Assembly (NCBI GenBank): GCA_003254885.1
Contig: QANT01004584.1
Span: 1-40,283, forward strand
Length of the DNA: 40,283 bases
Source of the DNA: Purshia tridentata
Taxonomy: Eukaryota > Streptophyta > Magnoliopsida > Rosales > Rosaceae
Direction: 5' to 3'
In this document: positions 1 to 14,860 of the stretch, in pieces
How positions within the stretch are numbered: the stretch's first letter is position 1
How the letters are laid out: the number at the start of each line of letters is the position of its first letter
Notes under the pieces: model-generated
What the model was told of the DNA's origin: nothing
The model's input: only the letters and a program-made list of their open reading frames with translations
Database searches by the model: none
Translations under genes and position numbers: made by a program

Positions 1-1
1 A

Positions 2-532
2 AGTGCATACATTTGTTTTGAACCAATATCATCCAAATTCTTTGTCTCTCGCCATGTTATTTTTGATGAAAATGTATTTCCATATTCCAAGTTAACTTCA
101 TCATCTTCAGCAGCTCAAACACTCTCATGTGACTCCTGGGTGCCACCCATCCTCCACATCTCAACAATAGCCTCGGACAGCCAGTCATCTATACCAACAT
201 GTGCCGCCCCTTCGCAAGACCCTCCCTTGCCAGGTACGTCTTCTCTTCCCTCTACCTCACTACTCTCCCTTCCACCCCCAATGACCCAACAACCACCACA
301 TCACCCGACCCCACAACATACTCCTCCCATTTCTCCGTCCAATACTGCCCACACCCAATCACAGCTATCTTATGCTATCCAACCCGCACCTGCCCAGCCT
401 ATAATTAACCCTCCCCTCTCTCAACCACAAACAACTAACACAATTTCACCACAGCCATCCCATGCAATGACAACAGGTGCCAAAAACAACATTCACAAGC
501 CAGTACAGAAACTTAACCTCCATACCCAATAA
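2..532 (+). mobile_element. Copia retrotransposon polyprotein fragment (integrase C-terminal part)
   Basis: An open frame runs from base 2 to a stop at 530-532 with no start of its own. Near its beginning it reads FVSRHVIFDENVFPY, the hallmark of the integrase C-terminal region of Ty1/Copia polyproteins. A long Pro/Thr/Ser/Gln-rich stretch follows, typical of the variable linker between integrase and reverse transcriptase. It ends near MTTGAKNNIHKPVQK, which resembles the short conserved block just before the reverse transcriptase in this family. No reverse transcriptase, RNase H or LTR follows, so this is a truncated copy. The 5' part lies outside the window, so I cannot tell whether the rest of the element is intact there. 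Confidence 0.85.
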
Positions 533-767
533 AAAGGCAAAAACCCAGGGTGTTTGGCTACCAGCCTACCAGTGCAAAGCGAACTGAGTAAAATACTTGT
601 GTGGAACACTGAATAGAAATTAACAAAATAGATATCGCACGACTATAAATCTTCAAAAACTTCTACGACGGAAAGAACACTGAAACAAGAAGCTGAAAAT
701 AAAAAATTACTACACATATTTTTGTCAATTACAGCAATCAAAGCATCGTTCCATTTCTTGAATGAAA

Positions 768-1119
768 TTAAAGATCGGTGAAGAAATAGCAATAAAAACA
801 ATGAAAAAAAAGCAAAAAGAGAAGAGCGTACTCAGAAACACAGCTTCTGCGAACTGCAAATCGTCCTCGTCTTCCTTCCATCGCGTTCTTGTGTCGTTGG
901 TTGAAGATCAACGATCGAAACCTAAGATTAAAGAAGATTTAACGAGTTAAGGCTTGATTATGGTTTGCGTAAAAGAATATGCTAATTTCACAATCAGGAG
1001 CCAAACAGGTTTCATACCTTGCGCTCTCAATTCCTAAGCTAGTTCTGCAACTCTCTCTCTGCTTCAAAAGCACAATGCAAGCAGAAAATGGTAAATGAGG
1101 GAAAATACACGTATTTATA
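768..1119 (-). other. possible 5' end of a minus-strand gene (TATA box, spliced leader, short second exon)
   Basis: Read on the minus strand, a TATAAATA box lies at 1119-1112. A CT/GA-rich leader follows, then a donor (CAAG|GTATGA, exon end 1018), a short intron, a pyrimidine-rich acceptor ending TCTTAG at 922, and a second exon from 921 with an ATG at 881 and a possible donor (GTACGC) at 831. The ATG frame is open to a stop at 768. One frame over, the same exon reads EDEDDLQFAEAVFLS, which looks more protein-like and suggests a one-base indel after the start codon. No downstream exons are recognisable before the Copia fragment. This could be a gene cut off by the retroelement, or chance. I do not recognise a family. 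Confidence 0.25.
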
Positions 1120-3730
1120 GATAATCGACGCTGAGTTCTAGAAATTTCTGGTCGGTTTGTTATTTGAGCGGGAAAATTTGGGTTGGGAATTCTTTCCGAT
1201 GGGGCGCGCTGGTTACTGAAGAGGGTGGACCGTCTTGTCTACATCAGGTTCTACAGTAGGCTGTGTGAACTCGTTATATCTTCGGCAAATCTTTTCTCGT
1301 CTTCTTTTAAATGTTCGTTCATAGTTAATTAGTAGCTTCATCGATATTTTTTGGCTTTCCTAGAATTATTTATCCTGCAATTTTTCAGTTCTGTTATCGC
1401 CAGTTTGTTTTATTTTTTTCGGGTATGTATGTTGTGTTTGCTGCAATGAAGTTGATTTAAACTCATTCTTCTAAGACTAAAAAATAAAAGTAAGATATTT
1501 TCATTCTGGAAGTTGTTAGGATCTTGATTTAGTTAAATCAACCCACAATTTGTTTTAGAAACTCAAAAGTCATTGCAAGTCTGGAACTACTTGTCCGCAA
1601 ACGTTCCAACTCTCCCTTTTTGATTGAAATTTACTTGATCATTAATCAAAGGTCTGGTTTTGGGCCGGGGTGGCTAAATTTGGAATGGGCAGCCTACTGG
1701 GCTTGGGTGGGCTGCGTTGGATCTTTGGGCTATGGGTGTATTGCCCCGCAAAATACTTCTGCTCTACGACGTTGGATTCATTGCATCGCCTCTGGTCTAA
1801 TGGCTGGAGTCGATAAAACCATGACACGTGGCAATTAATTAGAATTAGATTACAGTTTGCATGAGACAAAAATTTCATTTAAACTTAATTTGCTATCGTT
1901 ATATGCAACTGAAAAGGGTTTCACATAGTACAAATTCTAGGGTTTTCAATGACAGTTGGAGATTGAAACGTATGTACTCCGATTTGTTGTTATTTTTTTC
2001 TTGGTGTGTTTAATTGGGTAATTGAATGCATGTTTGTGCAATTCAAAATTGGTTATTTGTTGTTTGGTGATTGAGAATATTTTATTTAGGTATTCGAATT
2101 CATGTTTGTGCTATTCAAAATTCGCAATTGTGTAAATTTCTTAGAGATTGAAACGGATCATCGTTTTATGGCAGTGCGTTTGCATTGAATTGATACCTTT
2201 TGTCTCTTTGGGTTAAGCTGCTTAAGCAACTCTATCCTAGCTCGTTGATGTGCTCTTGAATCATGATGGACTACCGAGCACCGAGTCCTCTTGATCCCAA
2301 GGGCATGGCTGAAAGATAGCCTAGTTCCAGTTTAGCTGCTCTTTTCTTTGTTTTGTTTTATCATTATGTGGGTTTGGGATATTGGGCTGGTGTTGTCTTG
2401 TCAGCCCATGTGGGTTTGTCAAAAAGGTTCTTACATGAGATTAAAATTCATACAAAAAACAAAAAAGGAGACGAGAGCTATTTTGCTCACCACCAAAAGC
2501 CAGTGGTGAGCAAAACATTTTCCTAAAAGGTTGGAGGCTTTGTAGTTACATGAATTTTTCTAGTCAAATTTATTAGGGATGATATATTAACGTCTTTCGC
2601 AGCAATTCTGACAAAAAGATTATTTTTTTTTTGAACTGTGTGATACATATATACTTTGACTAAACATATCATGGTGGCATTTCACCACTTTCTTCAAAAA
2701 CTCTGTTATTGTTTTCTGAAAATAGAAATTGTACGATTACTCTTTCTTTTCATAGTGTACAAGTATGAATCAATTATACATTCAAAAAGTTGGAACAACT
2801 GCCATCATGCGTGACTCTCTGGTAGAAGTTTCTCATATATTTTATATGTAATCTCTTTCATTTTGGATAAATAGAAATATGCACCAAATGTGTCTTTTCT
2901 ATGAAAAAAAATGGGCACACAGATGATATATGTATATACCCGTAAATGAAAGTGTTACTCCGGTTGAATTTGGGTCTTCTGTTTTGATTGTTTGGTGTTG
3001 GTGCTTTTGTTATTACTTGCATTGCATCCAACGTTTTATTAGTGAACCAGGTCAAAGTCTCAGTAGAGAGTCTTGCCCAGGAGGCAATAAATTGATTTCT
3101 CTGTTGTGGAAAAGAATATATGAGAGAATCTTTTGATCTGGGTAGGGAAGGGACAAATTCAGAGGTAAGGTAAGTAGAATTAATTTTCTTAGGCTTCAAC
3201 AGAAGCATAGTGATTAGCGGACCAATTGAATACAAGGCGTGTCAATTTTGAGTTACTCTGCTTCTTGGAAAGGGTCCTTAAATAGCAGGAGGTTTTTTAT
3301 GTTTTTTTTTTTTTTGGGTAAGAAGAATATTTATATTTTTGTCTTGTTGAATATAAATGCGCTGAGAAATGATTTTGTTTTGTCTTCTTGTCACTGAATA
3401 CGTGTATCACAATATGTTATTATTTTCTCATACCATCACACAAGAACGTTTGAGTTTCGACGGTTTGAGATTCAACGAATTTAATTTAAACTAATACACT
3501 GCTATCAGTGAGTCAGTGACTGAGGTCACGAGTGACCCAATTGGTCATTATAATTGTAGAGGCCTTCTTTTTTGTCAAAAAAATAAAAAAAAGGAAAAAC
3601 TGTAAAAACATAAGTAGACAAACATAGCGCTAAATTTCAGTACATCTCTGTTTTCGCATGGAGAGAAAGCATCCATTAATTGTATACATTCTGATTCTTG
3701 TACCAAGATCTTCAACTATAATAACCACAC
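1120..3730. other. gene-free intergenic DNA
   Basis: AT-rich sequence with homopolymer runs (for example T-rich at 3301-3316) and no open frame with codon-like character or recognisable protein motif on either strand. The only structured item seen is the inverted repeat at 2481-2515. Confidence 0.7.
2481..2515. repeat. 13-bp perfect inverted repeat (hairpin)
   Basis: TTTTGCTCACCAC is followed after 9 bases by its exact reverse complement. It may be the core of a small non-autonomous transposon or a chance hairpin. I saw no target-site duplication around it. Confidence 0.5.
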
Positions 3731-3792
3731 TTTAATATAAACCACACTTTATTAACCTTCTCTCTCCCTCTATCACTCACTCTCTCTCTCAA
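3731..3792 (+). promoter_or_regulatory. core promoter and leader of the MATE gene
   Basis: A TATA-like element (TTTAATATAAACC, from 3731) is followed by a CT-rich initiator and leader (about 3759-3792), about 20 bases before the ATG at 3812. The distance from TATA to leader fits a plant RNA polymerase II promoter. Confidence 0.5.
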
Positions 3793-3811
3793 CTCTGAAG
3801 GTAAGCAGAAA

Positions 3812-6397
3812 ATGGAGAGAGAAGATCACAAACCATCTCTGAGCTCACCATTGATTCAAGTTTGTGAAGAAGATGGACTTCTTAAGGTTGAAAAGGATAG
3901 AAGTCGTTGGAAGGGTTTTAAGAGAAGGGAAATTCTGGAAGAAGTGAAGAAGCAGTTATGGCTAGCTGGGCCTCTGGTATCTGTCAGTATATTACAGTAC
4001 TCTATACAGATAATAGCTGTTATGTTTGTAGGTCACCTTGGTGAATTATCTCTCTCTGGTGCTACCATGGCCCTTTCCTTCTCATCAGTGACTGGTTTCA
4101 GCTTGTTGGTAAGTTGGGTCTTCTCTCTGATTATTGATTTTTAGACTATAGTTTCTTGTGTTCCATAAAGAATCATGTTATATTAATATATAGAAATTGC
4201 TTAGCCCAGAACGTAACAAAATTTGCTGACATAGCATAGCAGCTCAACCCTTAATTTTGGGATTAGAGACATCTTGGTGCATGCAATTCTGTGAGATTTT
4301 CATTTTTGCCTCTATTGTGGCATTAGTTTCCATCTGTTAGTTCTGCCTAGATGCTTGGTTGATTTGTTGTCTACAAGTTTTGGTTTAAATTTGTTCTGTT
4401 AATAACCCTTCCAATTTGCAACTTGAACTGTTTATAAATTTCTAACGATCATTCTGTTTTAAAATTTAAATTTAAATAGATGGGAATGTCAAGTGCATTG
4501 GAAACTTTATCTGGCCAGTGCTATGGTGCAAAGCAGTATCATATGATGGGCATACACTTGCAGAGAGCCATGTTTGTTCTTTTACTTGTTTGCATACCCC
4601 TTGCTATCATTTCAGCAAACACAAGAACCATTCTAATAGCTCTAGGCCAAGATGCTGAAATAGCAACAGTAGCCGGAGAGTTTGCCCGGTACATGATCCC
4701 TTCCCTTTTCGCATATGCACTTCTTCAGTGCCTTGTGAGATTCTTACAAACTCAAAACATTATATTACCAATGATGCTGAGCTCTGGATTAGCAACTTTA
4801 CTGCACATCCCAATCTGTTGGTTTCTTGTATTTAAATCCGGACTTGAAGGTAGGGGAGCTGCCTTGGCAAGTGCCATCTCTTATTGGATCAATGTGCTAT
4901 TTTTGGCACTTTATGTCAGATTCTCTTCATCATGTGCAAAAACTTGGACAGGCTTTTCAAAGCTGGCCTTTCACAATGTTTTTACATTTATTAGACTCGC
5001 CGTTCCTTCAGCTGTCATGGTCTGGTAATTTCTATTTCTTGATGCTCCACAAGGTTCACACTAAGATTTTGGATTAAATATCTATAGGTTTATATAGCTA
5101 TGTAAATATAAAAAATGAACTTATTTTAGTATATAACGTTAGTGTCAAAGATCCTAATGCAGTTGACCATGAATTTTAACAGCTTGGAAATGTGGTCATT
5201 TGAAATGATTGTACTTCTATCGGGTCTTCTTCCAAACCCAAAGTTGGAAACCTCCGTGCTTTCTATTAGGTTAGTTCCTAACTGTGATGAGTTATTCTTG
5301 GATTTCTTTGATAGTTTGTGCTTCTAGTTTAGAATATATTCTGCAACACTGTTACTCATCAAATCTATGTATTGCCAGCCTGAATACAGCGGCAACAGTT
5401 TGGATGATCCCTTTTGGACTTAGTGGTGCTGTGAGGTGAGATATATGCTATGATGCATTTAAAGTCAACAAGCTTTACAATTTTATGGCAACTTAAAAAT
5501 TGTCACCAAAATTTTAATTAGTGTAATTATAAAATGTTCAGTAATCTAAAGTTTTGTTGCATCTTTCTTCTGTTTCTATGATCTGCAGCACTCGGGTTTC
5601 AAATGAATTAGGAGCAGGGCGTCCAGAAACAGCACGTTTAGCAGTATGTGTTGTGTTAGTCATGGCCATTACTGAGGGTATATTGGTGGGAACAGTACTG
5701 ATACTCATACGCAACGTCTGGGGCTATGCTTATAGTAATGAAACTGAAGTGGTCAAATATCTGGCAACCATGATGCCAATACTTGCAACATCCAACTTTT
5801 TTGACGGTCTCCAGTGTGTTCTTTCAGGTCATTCTACTTTTCTAATACTCTAATAATTTAAATCCACATAATCACAACAAACAATTCCATCGATATTTAT
5901 AGGTAACAATATATGCAGTTAGTATATTTATGGGTTTAACATTCTCAGGCACTGCTAGAGGTTGTGGCTGGCAGAAGATTGGAGCATATGTCAATCTTGG
6001 GTCGTATTATTTAGTTGGAATTCCAATGGCTGTTATATTGGCTTTTGTCTTTCACGTTGGTGGAAAGGTAAAAAGAAAAAAAGATTAATCCTTTTTCCTC
6101 TTCTTTCCTTTTAACTTGTTAACCTTGCTTGTTAAAATGCTTTGAATAGGGGCTCTGGCTGGGGATCATATGCGCACTCATTGTGCAAGTGTTATCACTT
6201 TTTACTGTAACCATACGCACCAACTGGGAGCAAGAGGTTGCTCTCTCTCTCTCTCTGAACACACACAGACACACAGACAAACTCTCTCTTCTTATTTATG
6301 TGTACTTTTTCTATCTAATCTATGTTTGTTTTGGTAGGCAAAAAACGCTACAGAAAGAGTGCATGACTCAACAGTTCCTGTGGAGATACTGTCATAA
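3812..6397 (+). CDS. MATE-family transporter (DETOXIFICATION/DTX type), eight exons
   Basis: Integral membrane H+-coupled antiporter of the multidrug and toxic compound extrusion family. Plant members move flavonoids, alkaloids, organic acids or xenobiotics out of the cytosol; the substrate cannot be read from sequence. Exons: 3812-4108, 4480-5024, 5183-5269, 5379-5435, 5589-5827, 5949-6067, 6150-6236, 6338-6397, all with GT-AG borders and kept frame, giving 496 residues, a normal length. The first exon has a hydrophilic N-terminus, then [17 protein letters not shown] and [15 protein letters not shown], the family's first helix pair. Later landmarks are [37 protein letters not shown] and [13 protein letters not shown]. 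The last exon ends in a short hydrophilic tail. A CT microsatellite lies just inside intron 7. AATAAA at 6754-6759 is a plausible polyadenylation signal. No lesion seen. Confidence 0.95.
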
Positions 6398-6759
6398 GTT
6401 GAATTATGATCATGAACAACAGAATAATGAATTCCATTAATACTTAGTGCTATTCTAACGAGCATGGCGCCAAAATCTTGACATTATCAGTTGTGGTGCA
6501 ACTCAATATGCTCAACATTATACTGAAGCTACATTTTCTTTATTACCACTGGTAGTGGATGTTTACGATCGAAGATGCAGCTCATTCTGGTTCTGTTTCA
6601 TAGATTATCGTGAAGTTATTATCCCTGTTTTGGTGTTATTTGCGAAATCCTTCAGAAAATATTGCAGATATAGATGTCTTCGATGCTATTCTAATGGCTT
6701 GAAAATGTAACATTAACTAGGTCGATAATCATATGGAACAAGTTAGATCTTTCAATAAA

Positions 6760-7383
6760 ATTGTTTCTCTTCTGTTTACCCCTTTTATGTGATGTGACTT
6801 GTTGGCTATCTTTATTATATTTGAAGAAATTCTATATTTAGGAACAGGAGAGGCGTAAAATAGAAATTATAGAATACAGATAGAGAGCTAAAATGGGTCT
6901 AAATATGAGTTGGACAAGAATATTGTTCATGTTCTTCAAGGAATTCATTTTTGCAAAATACTAGCTAGCTAGCTCAATTGCAAAATGTCATATTCATTTC
7001 AAAAGCCAAGTTAGTCAAATAGGTGCTACAATCATAACTCGTGATTCATTAACGATGATAGCTTACGGATTAGACCAAAGAATGAGTGAGGATGGTTGTA
7101 GTAGAGTAAAGAACAGGGAATGAACATTGATTGCATTCTCACTCAAAGTTTAGCATTTTGGTATAAAGAGCATATACTTCGATTTAAGGGAGTGTATTTA
7201 TTAAGGGTCTAGTATGTCGCATACTTGATGAAGAAGGCACCTGGAGATGCCAGGCCAAGTGCTATAAAATGGCATATTCCACAGTTGATTGGTACATAGC
7301 AACGTTCTTTAATTCTGTTCCATTCATCAAAACCACCATACATTGATACAAAACATAACTCTCTTTCCTCCTTCGGAATCATC
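6760..7383. other. intergenic DNA upstream of the NB-LRR gene
   Basis: AT-rich, with no coding signal. It presumably holds the promoter of the gene starting at 7384, but I see no convincing TATA box at a normal distance. Confidence 0.6.
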
Positions 7384-9999
7384 ATGGGGGAATTTGTGTT
7401 TAGCATTGTAGAGAACGCCATGGAGGGGCTAGGTGCCAATGCTTACCATGAAATTTGCTTGGCATGGGGTGTCACAGATGACCTACACAACCTCAAGGAG
7501 ACCCTCTCAGACATCAAAATAGTGGTCCTGGATGCAGAGGAAAAGCAGAGGAAGAACGCCCTTCTGACCCAATGGTTAGGAAAGCTCAAAGATGTTTGCT
7601 ACGATATAGACAACGTGCTCGACGAGTTTGCATTCAAAGAGTTGCGGATGAAATTGCTGATCAAACGTGGGAGTGTCAAAGGAAAGGTATGCACCTTCTT
7701 TTCACGTTGGAATCCACTCATATTTAACTTCAAAATGGGTCACAGAATAAAAAATATTAGAGAAAGGCTACATGTAACTGATGTCGAAAAAGCTCCGTTT
7801 CATCTCATGGAAGGAGCTGCAGATTGGCATAGTGTGCCCATTAATAGGGAGACCCACTCTTTTGTGCAAGCACCTGATGTTGTTGGGAGAGATGATGATA
7901 AAAAAAAGATTATCGTCCATCTCTTGAACTTGAACTTGAAGGAAACCAGTCATGGTGGTGATGAGAATGTTTCTGTCATTTCCATTACTGGTCTAGGAGG
8001 TATAGGAAAGACTACCCTTGCAAAACTGGTATATAATGACAATAGAGTAGTCAAAAACTTTGAGTTGAGGATTTGGGTATGCGTCTCAGACCATTTTGAT
8101 AATAGAAGATTGGTTCGTGAAATTATTACATCTGTAACTAATGAAAACTGTGGTGATCATGATGGTTTTGAACATATGAAAAATAAGTTGCACAATGCTT
8201 TGAAGGATAAACAGTTTTTATTAGTGTTGGATGATGTTTGGGATAAGAACCAAATTGGAGTAACAAATACAAAATGGAATGACCTAAAAGCTTTGTTAGA
8301 TGTTGGAGCCACTGGGAGCAAAATCTTGGTGACAACACGCAGTGAATCGGTTGCTTCGATTATTGGCTCCACACGCGTGCATTCATTAAGAGGTCTTCCT
8401 CATAAAGATTGTATGTCTTTGCTCCTAAAAGGGGCATTAGGTCGGAAAGGAGAAGAGCAACGCTATCCACACTTGATGGCAATTGGAGATGATATTGCGA
8501 AAAAGTGTGGAGGGGTTCCTCTTGCTGTAACTACCTTAGGGAGCGTGCTCTATTTGAAAAGGGATGAACATGCTTGGTCAGAAGTAAGAGATAACGACAT
8601 ATGGAAAGTTGAGCAGGGAGACCATGACATTGTACCTGCACTTAAATTAAGCTACGATGCATTGCCACCCCACTTGAAACCTTGTTTTGCCTTTTGCTCA
8701 CTTTTTCCCAAGGGTTACCAATTTTCAAGTTATGAATTGATCCCCTTGTGGATGGCACAAGGCTTCCTGCAATCCTCAAAGGTGAGCCAAGAGTTTGAAG
8801 AGATGGGCCTAGACTACATAAGGCAATTATGTTCTAGATCTTTGTTTCAAATTGATGAAGATTGCATACATGCTATAAAATTTAAAATGCATCATCTAGT
8901 TCATGATTTATCCATCTCAGTGACACAAGCAGAGTGTTCATCTGTAAATTTCCATCCCTCTACCCCTAATCCTTGTAAAAGGGTTCGACATGTGTCCATA
9001 TCCCGGGATGACTTGTCCATTAAAGAGGATCAAGTTCCTGAGTTCTTACTCCAGTTAAAGAGAGTGTGGACCATTCTATTTCCAAGTCTGGCACATATGG
9101 ATATCACCAATAAGTCTCTGTTAAAAACTTGCATACGAAAATTCAAGTACTTGCGAGTGCTAGATCTGAGTGGTTCGACTCTTGAGGTGCTTCCCAGTTA
9201 TATTGGTAACTTGTATCATTTGAGATATCTCAACCTGTCTAAAAGTCCAGGCATACAAAAGCTTCCAGAGTCCATTTGCAAGCTGCATAACTTGCAGACC
9301 TTACTACTTTCAGATTGTGAGAAACTCAAGGAGTTACCCAAAGGCATAGAGAACCTGATCAACCTCAGAACATTGGTGTTAACCACAAATCAGGTGAATT
9401 TGCCAGAAGGAATTCAACGCCTCACCTCTCTTCGACTTTTACATATCCACAATTGCAGTGATCTTGAATCTTTTGGTGAAGGGATACAATGCCTCACCAA
9501 CCTCCGAATGCTAGTTATTACCAACTGTGGAAGTCTAGAGTCATTGCCGCACAACATGAAATACGTGACGGCATTGAAGACTTTAGTTATCTCCGATTGT
9601 GAGAAGCTTGACTTGATGGGGTCAGGAGAAGGCATTCAAGGTCTTCGATCATTCTCAGTCTCCAAAATTTCAAATTTGAAGGCTTTGCCTCCTTGGCTTC
9701 AAGAGTCTGCAAACACTCTACAGAGCATATGTATCGAAAATTGCGAGGATCTTACAACACTTCCGGAGTGGCTGCAAAAGTTAAAGTTGCTCGAACAACT
9801 AGTGATTGGAGAATGCCCCCAGTTGTTGGCTTTGCCAGAGGGTATGCATCTCCTCACTGCATTGAGAGAACTGAAGATCAGCGGTTGCCCTACATTGAAT
9901 GAAAGATGCAAAAGGAAAGAAGGTAGGGACTGGTCCAAGATCGCTCATGTCCCTAAGATTACACTTGATGGAGAAAATATCGGATCAAATGTTGATTAG
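7384..9999 (+). CDS. CC-NB-LRR (CNL) disease-resistance-like protein, RGA type
   Basis: Intracellular immune receptor of the coiled-coil NLR class: it senses pathogen effectors and uses nucleotide-dependent switching to start defence. It is 871 residues in one exon. Domain order: Rx-type coiled coil (about 1-150, with WLGKLKDVCYDIDNVLDEF matching the EDVID region), NB-ARC (P-loop GLGGIGKTT 203-211 with K209; kinase-2 LVLDDVW 280-286; RNBS-B KILVTTR 313-319; GLPL as CGGVPLA 375-381), winged helix, then about 10 irregular LRRs from about 590. The tail WSKIAHVPKI is typical of RGA proteins. The MHD motif reads M502-H503-H504, so its Asp is replaced. The LRR region is shorter than in many RGAs but the frame is intact. 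A 3' UTR intron is possible: GTAAA directly follows the stop and an acceptor lies near 10092. Confidence 0.95.
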   Translation: MGEFVFSIVENAMEGLGANAYHEICLAWGVTDDLHNLKETLSDIKIVVLDAEEKQRKNALLTQWLGKLKDVCYDIDNVLDEFAFKELRMKLLIKRGSVKGKVCTFFSRWNPLIFNFKMGHRIKNIRERLHVTDVEKAPFHLMEGAADWHSVPINRETHSFVQAPDVVGRDDDKKKIIVHLLNLNLKETSHGGDENVSVISITGLGGIGKTTLAKLVYNDNRVVKNFELRIWVCVSDHFDNRRLVREIITSVTNENCGDHDGFEHMKNKLHNALKDKQFLLVLDDVWDKNQIGVTNTKWNDLKALLDVGATGSKILVTTRSESVASIIGSTRVHSLRGLPHKDCMSLLLKGALGRKGEEQRYPHLMAIGDDIAKKCGGVPLAVTTLGSVLYLKRDEHAWSEVRDNDIWKVEQGDHDIVPALKLSYDALPPHLKPCFAFCSLFPKGYQFSSYELIPLWMAQGFLQSSKVSQEFEEMGLDYIRQLCSRSLFQIDEDCIHAIKFKMHHLVHDLSISVTQAECSSVNFHPSTPNPCKRVRHVSISRDDLSIKEDQVPEFLLQLKRVWTILFPSLAHMDITNKSLLKTCIRKFKYLRVLDLSGSTLEVLPSYIGNLYHLRYLNLSKSPGIQKLPESICKLHNLQTLLLSDCEKLKELPKGIENLINLRTLVLTTNQVNLPEGIQRLTSLRLLHIHNCSDLESFGEGIQCLTNLRMLVITNCGSLESLPHNMKYVTALKTLVISDCEKLDLMGSGEGIQGLRSFSVSKISNLKALPPWLQESANTLQSICIENCEDLTTLPEWLQKLKLLEQLVIGECPQLLALPEGMHLLTALRELKISGCPTLNERCKRKEGRDWSKIAHVPKITLDGENIGSNVD

Positions 10000-11289
10000 G
10001 TAAAAAAAATCTACCTTTGAGGCTTTGATCACTTTTTCATCATGCTATATTTTGGTTGTCATACTAAATGTTTTTTTGTATTATGTTATTAGGTCAAAGT
10101 AGCATGGATTACATGCATGCTTTATCTCTTGTTGCAACTGCATTCAAATGAGGATTGCGCACCAAAGGAAAGTCCGTCTTCTTGAACCAGCTTCTTTTCC
10201 CTTACTCAGGCCTTGATCAAAAGTTTGAGTATGCCAGGCTTACTTTTTCGAATTCTTCTCCTTGTAGTCAGTTTGGAATAAAATAGGGGGAAGTTATGAT
10301 TTTAATCTCTGTAATTATATGATATTTGACGACTGTCAAACCAATGTTTCTATAAAATATAGCTCTTCATAACTGTTTGATATAAATACATATATATTTG
10401 TGTGTGTGAGTTATATAGGGGCCTCTTGTTATTTTTCATTTAACAAGAAAATAATTTGAAAAATTACTTTTTCGAATACTTTGGACGTCTATCTGCTCCA
10501 GCCTGCTCAAGGCTGCTTCAGCGTATAATCTGTAATTTCTATTGTTTATAATGTGTTCAATTTATATTCCTTAAATTTTTATGTTTAGCATCATACTTCT
10601 CCAATAATATTACTACTGGTATAAGGACCAAAAAGCATAGTATTAATGCATGAACAATGCACATAAAAGAAGAGAATATACTCCACACGAACCCACCATG
10701 GACTTAATTACTAATCCAATAAATCAATAACACCCTGCTTCATAGACAATAAAAAGGACAACGTGGGTCCAGTACATTTTAGTCTTTATCTTAAAGAATA
10801 TAAGGTATATAGCTCAATAATAGTGCTAATGTTGGCACCTAATTAGTAATAACCATCGACAACAATTTGACTACTCTCAAGTAAAAATCTTTAAAAAAAT
10901 AATTGAAGAAAAAATGAAGCAACACAATTCAAAAAGCCCTCAAAATTTGGCCTTACATAGGTTATGGTACAAATTACGTTATCACAATTATTTTTAAGTC
11001 CCAAAACAAAATCCTCGGCATTGTGATTATCTTTGACTTCACCGAATATTCTCCTCCTATAAATATCAACAGATAACAACCAATAAAAGTCAAGCAGACG
11101 TATAAAATGACATTGGGCCTTAAGGCACTCATCTGTTCCCAAAACGAAATATATAAAAAAAAATGAAATGGAGACAACTGCATACCACAACATACGTCAA
11201 ACATTAGCTGCATACCTCGTTAAAGTGGGACCGGCAATCTTACATCTCTCAAACAAATAACATATCTGATTTCTGTGTACAAAATGTTC
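10000..11289. other. intergenic DNA between convergent NB-LRR and CDKD genes
   Basis: It starts with the 3' UTR of the NB-LRR gene and ends with the 3' UTR of the minus-strand kinase gene. The middle is AT-rich with no protein-like frame; open stretches on the minus strand at 10891-11213 have no recognisable motif. Confidence 0.6.
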
Positions 11290-14551
<3,262 letters not shown>

Positions 14552-14860
14552 TGCGGTCTCCGAGTTATCACTTCCCTACAGATTTTCTTTTTTTTGTTTC
14601 TTTTCTACAGTGAGATTTTAACGTGAATCTTCTTCACAATTGAGAATTTTCTATGCAAATCATTTTCCCCTGAAAATCCGATAAAAAGTTTTAGGGTTTA
14701 ATCAACGGTTTATACGAGAAAACCGTTGAAGGCGAGAGAGAGAGAGAGAAAGACACTGTGACTGTGAGTGTCTGTGCGCGAGGGAGAGAGAGCCTCTTGA
14801 AGCAACGTCTATACTCTATGGTCAATTCAGCGTTTTTCTTTTGTATATAAAAAGAAGCTT
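14552..14860 (-). promoter_or_regulatory. leader and probable promoter of CDKD
   Basis: Minus-strand upstream region of the kinase. It holds a GA/CT microsatellite (about 14734-14751, a common feature of plant leaders) and a TATA-like TTTTTATATAC at about 14852-14842. The spacing suggests a leader of roughly 250 bases. Confidence 0.4.

Noticed and set aside
762..950. Plus-strand 62-codon open frame
   Set aside because: Lys/Ser-rich low-complexity frame; the minus strand of the same region has better exon signals.
2258..2318. Possible C/D box snoRNA (ATGATGG ... CTGA)
   Set aside because: The C box is imperfect and there is no convincing terminal stem or guide match that I can verify.
10891..11213. 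Minus-strand open frames downstream of CDKD
   Set aside because: Hydrophobic AT-rich frames with no motif; they lie in the 3' flank of CDKD.
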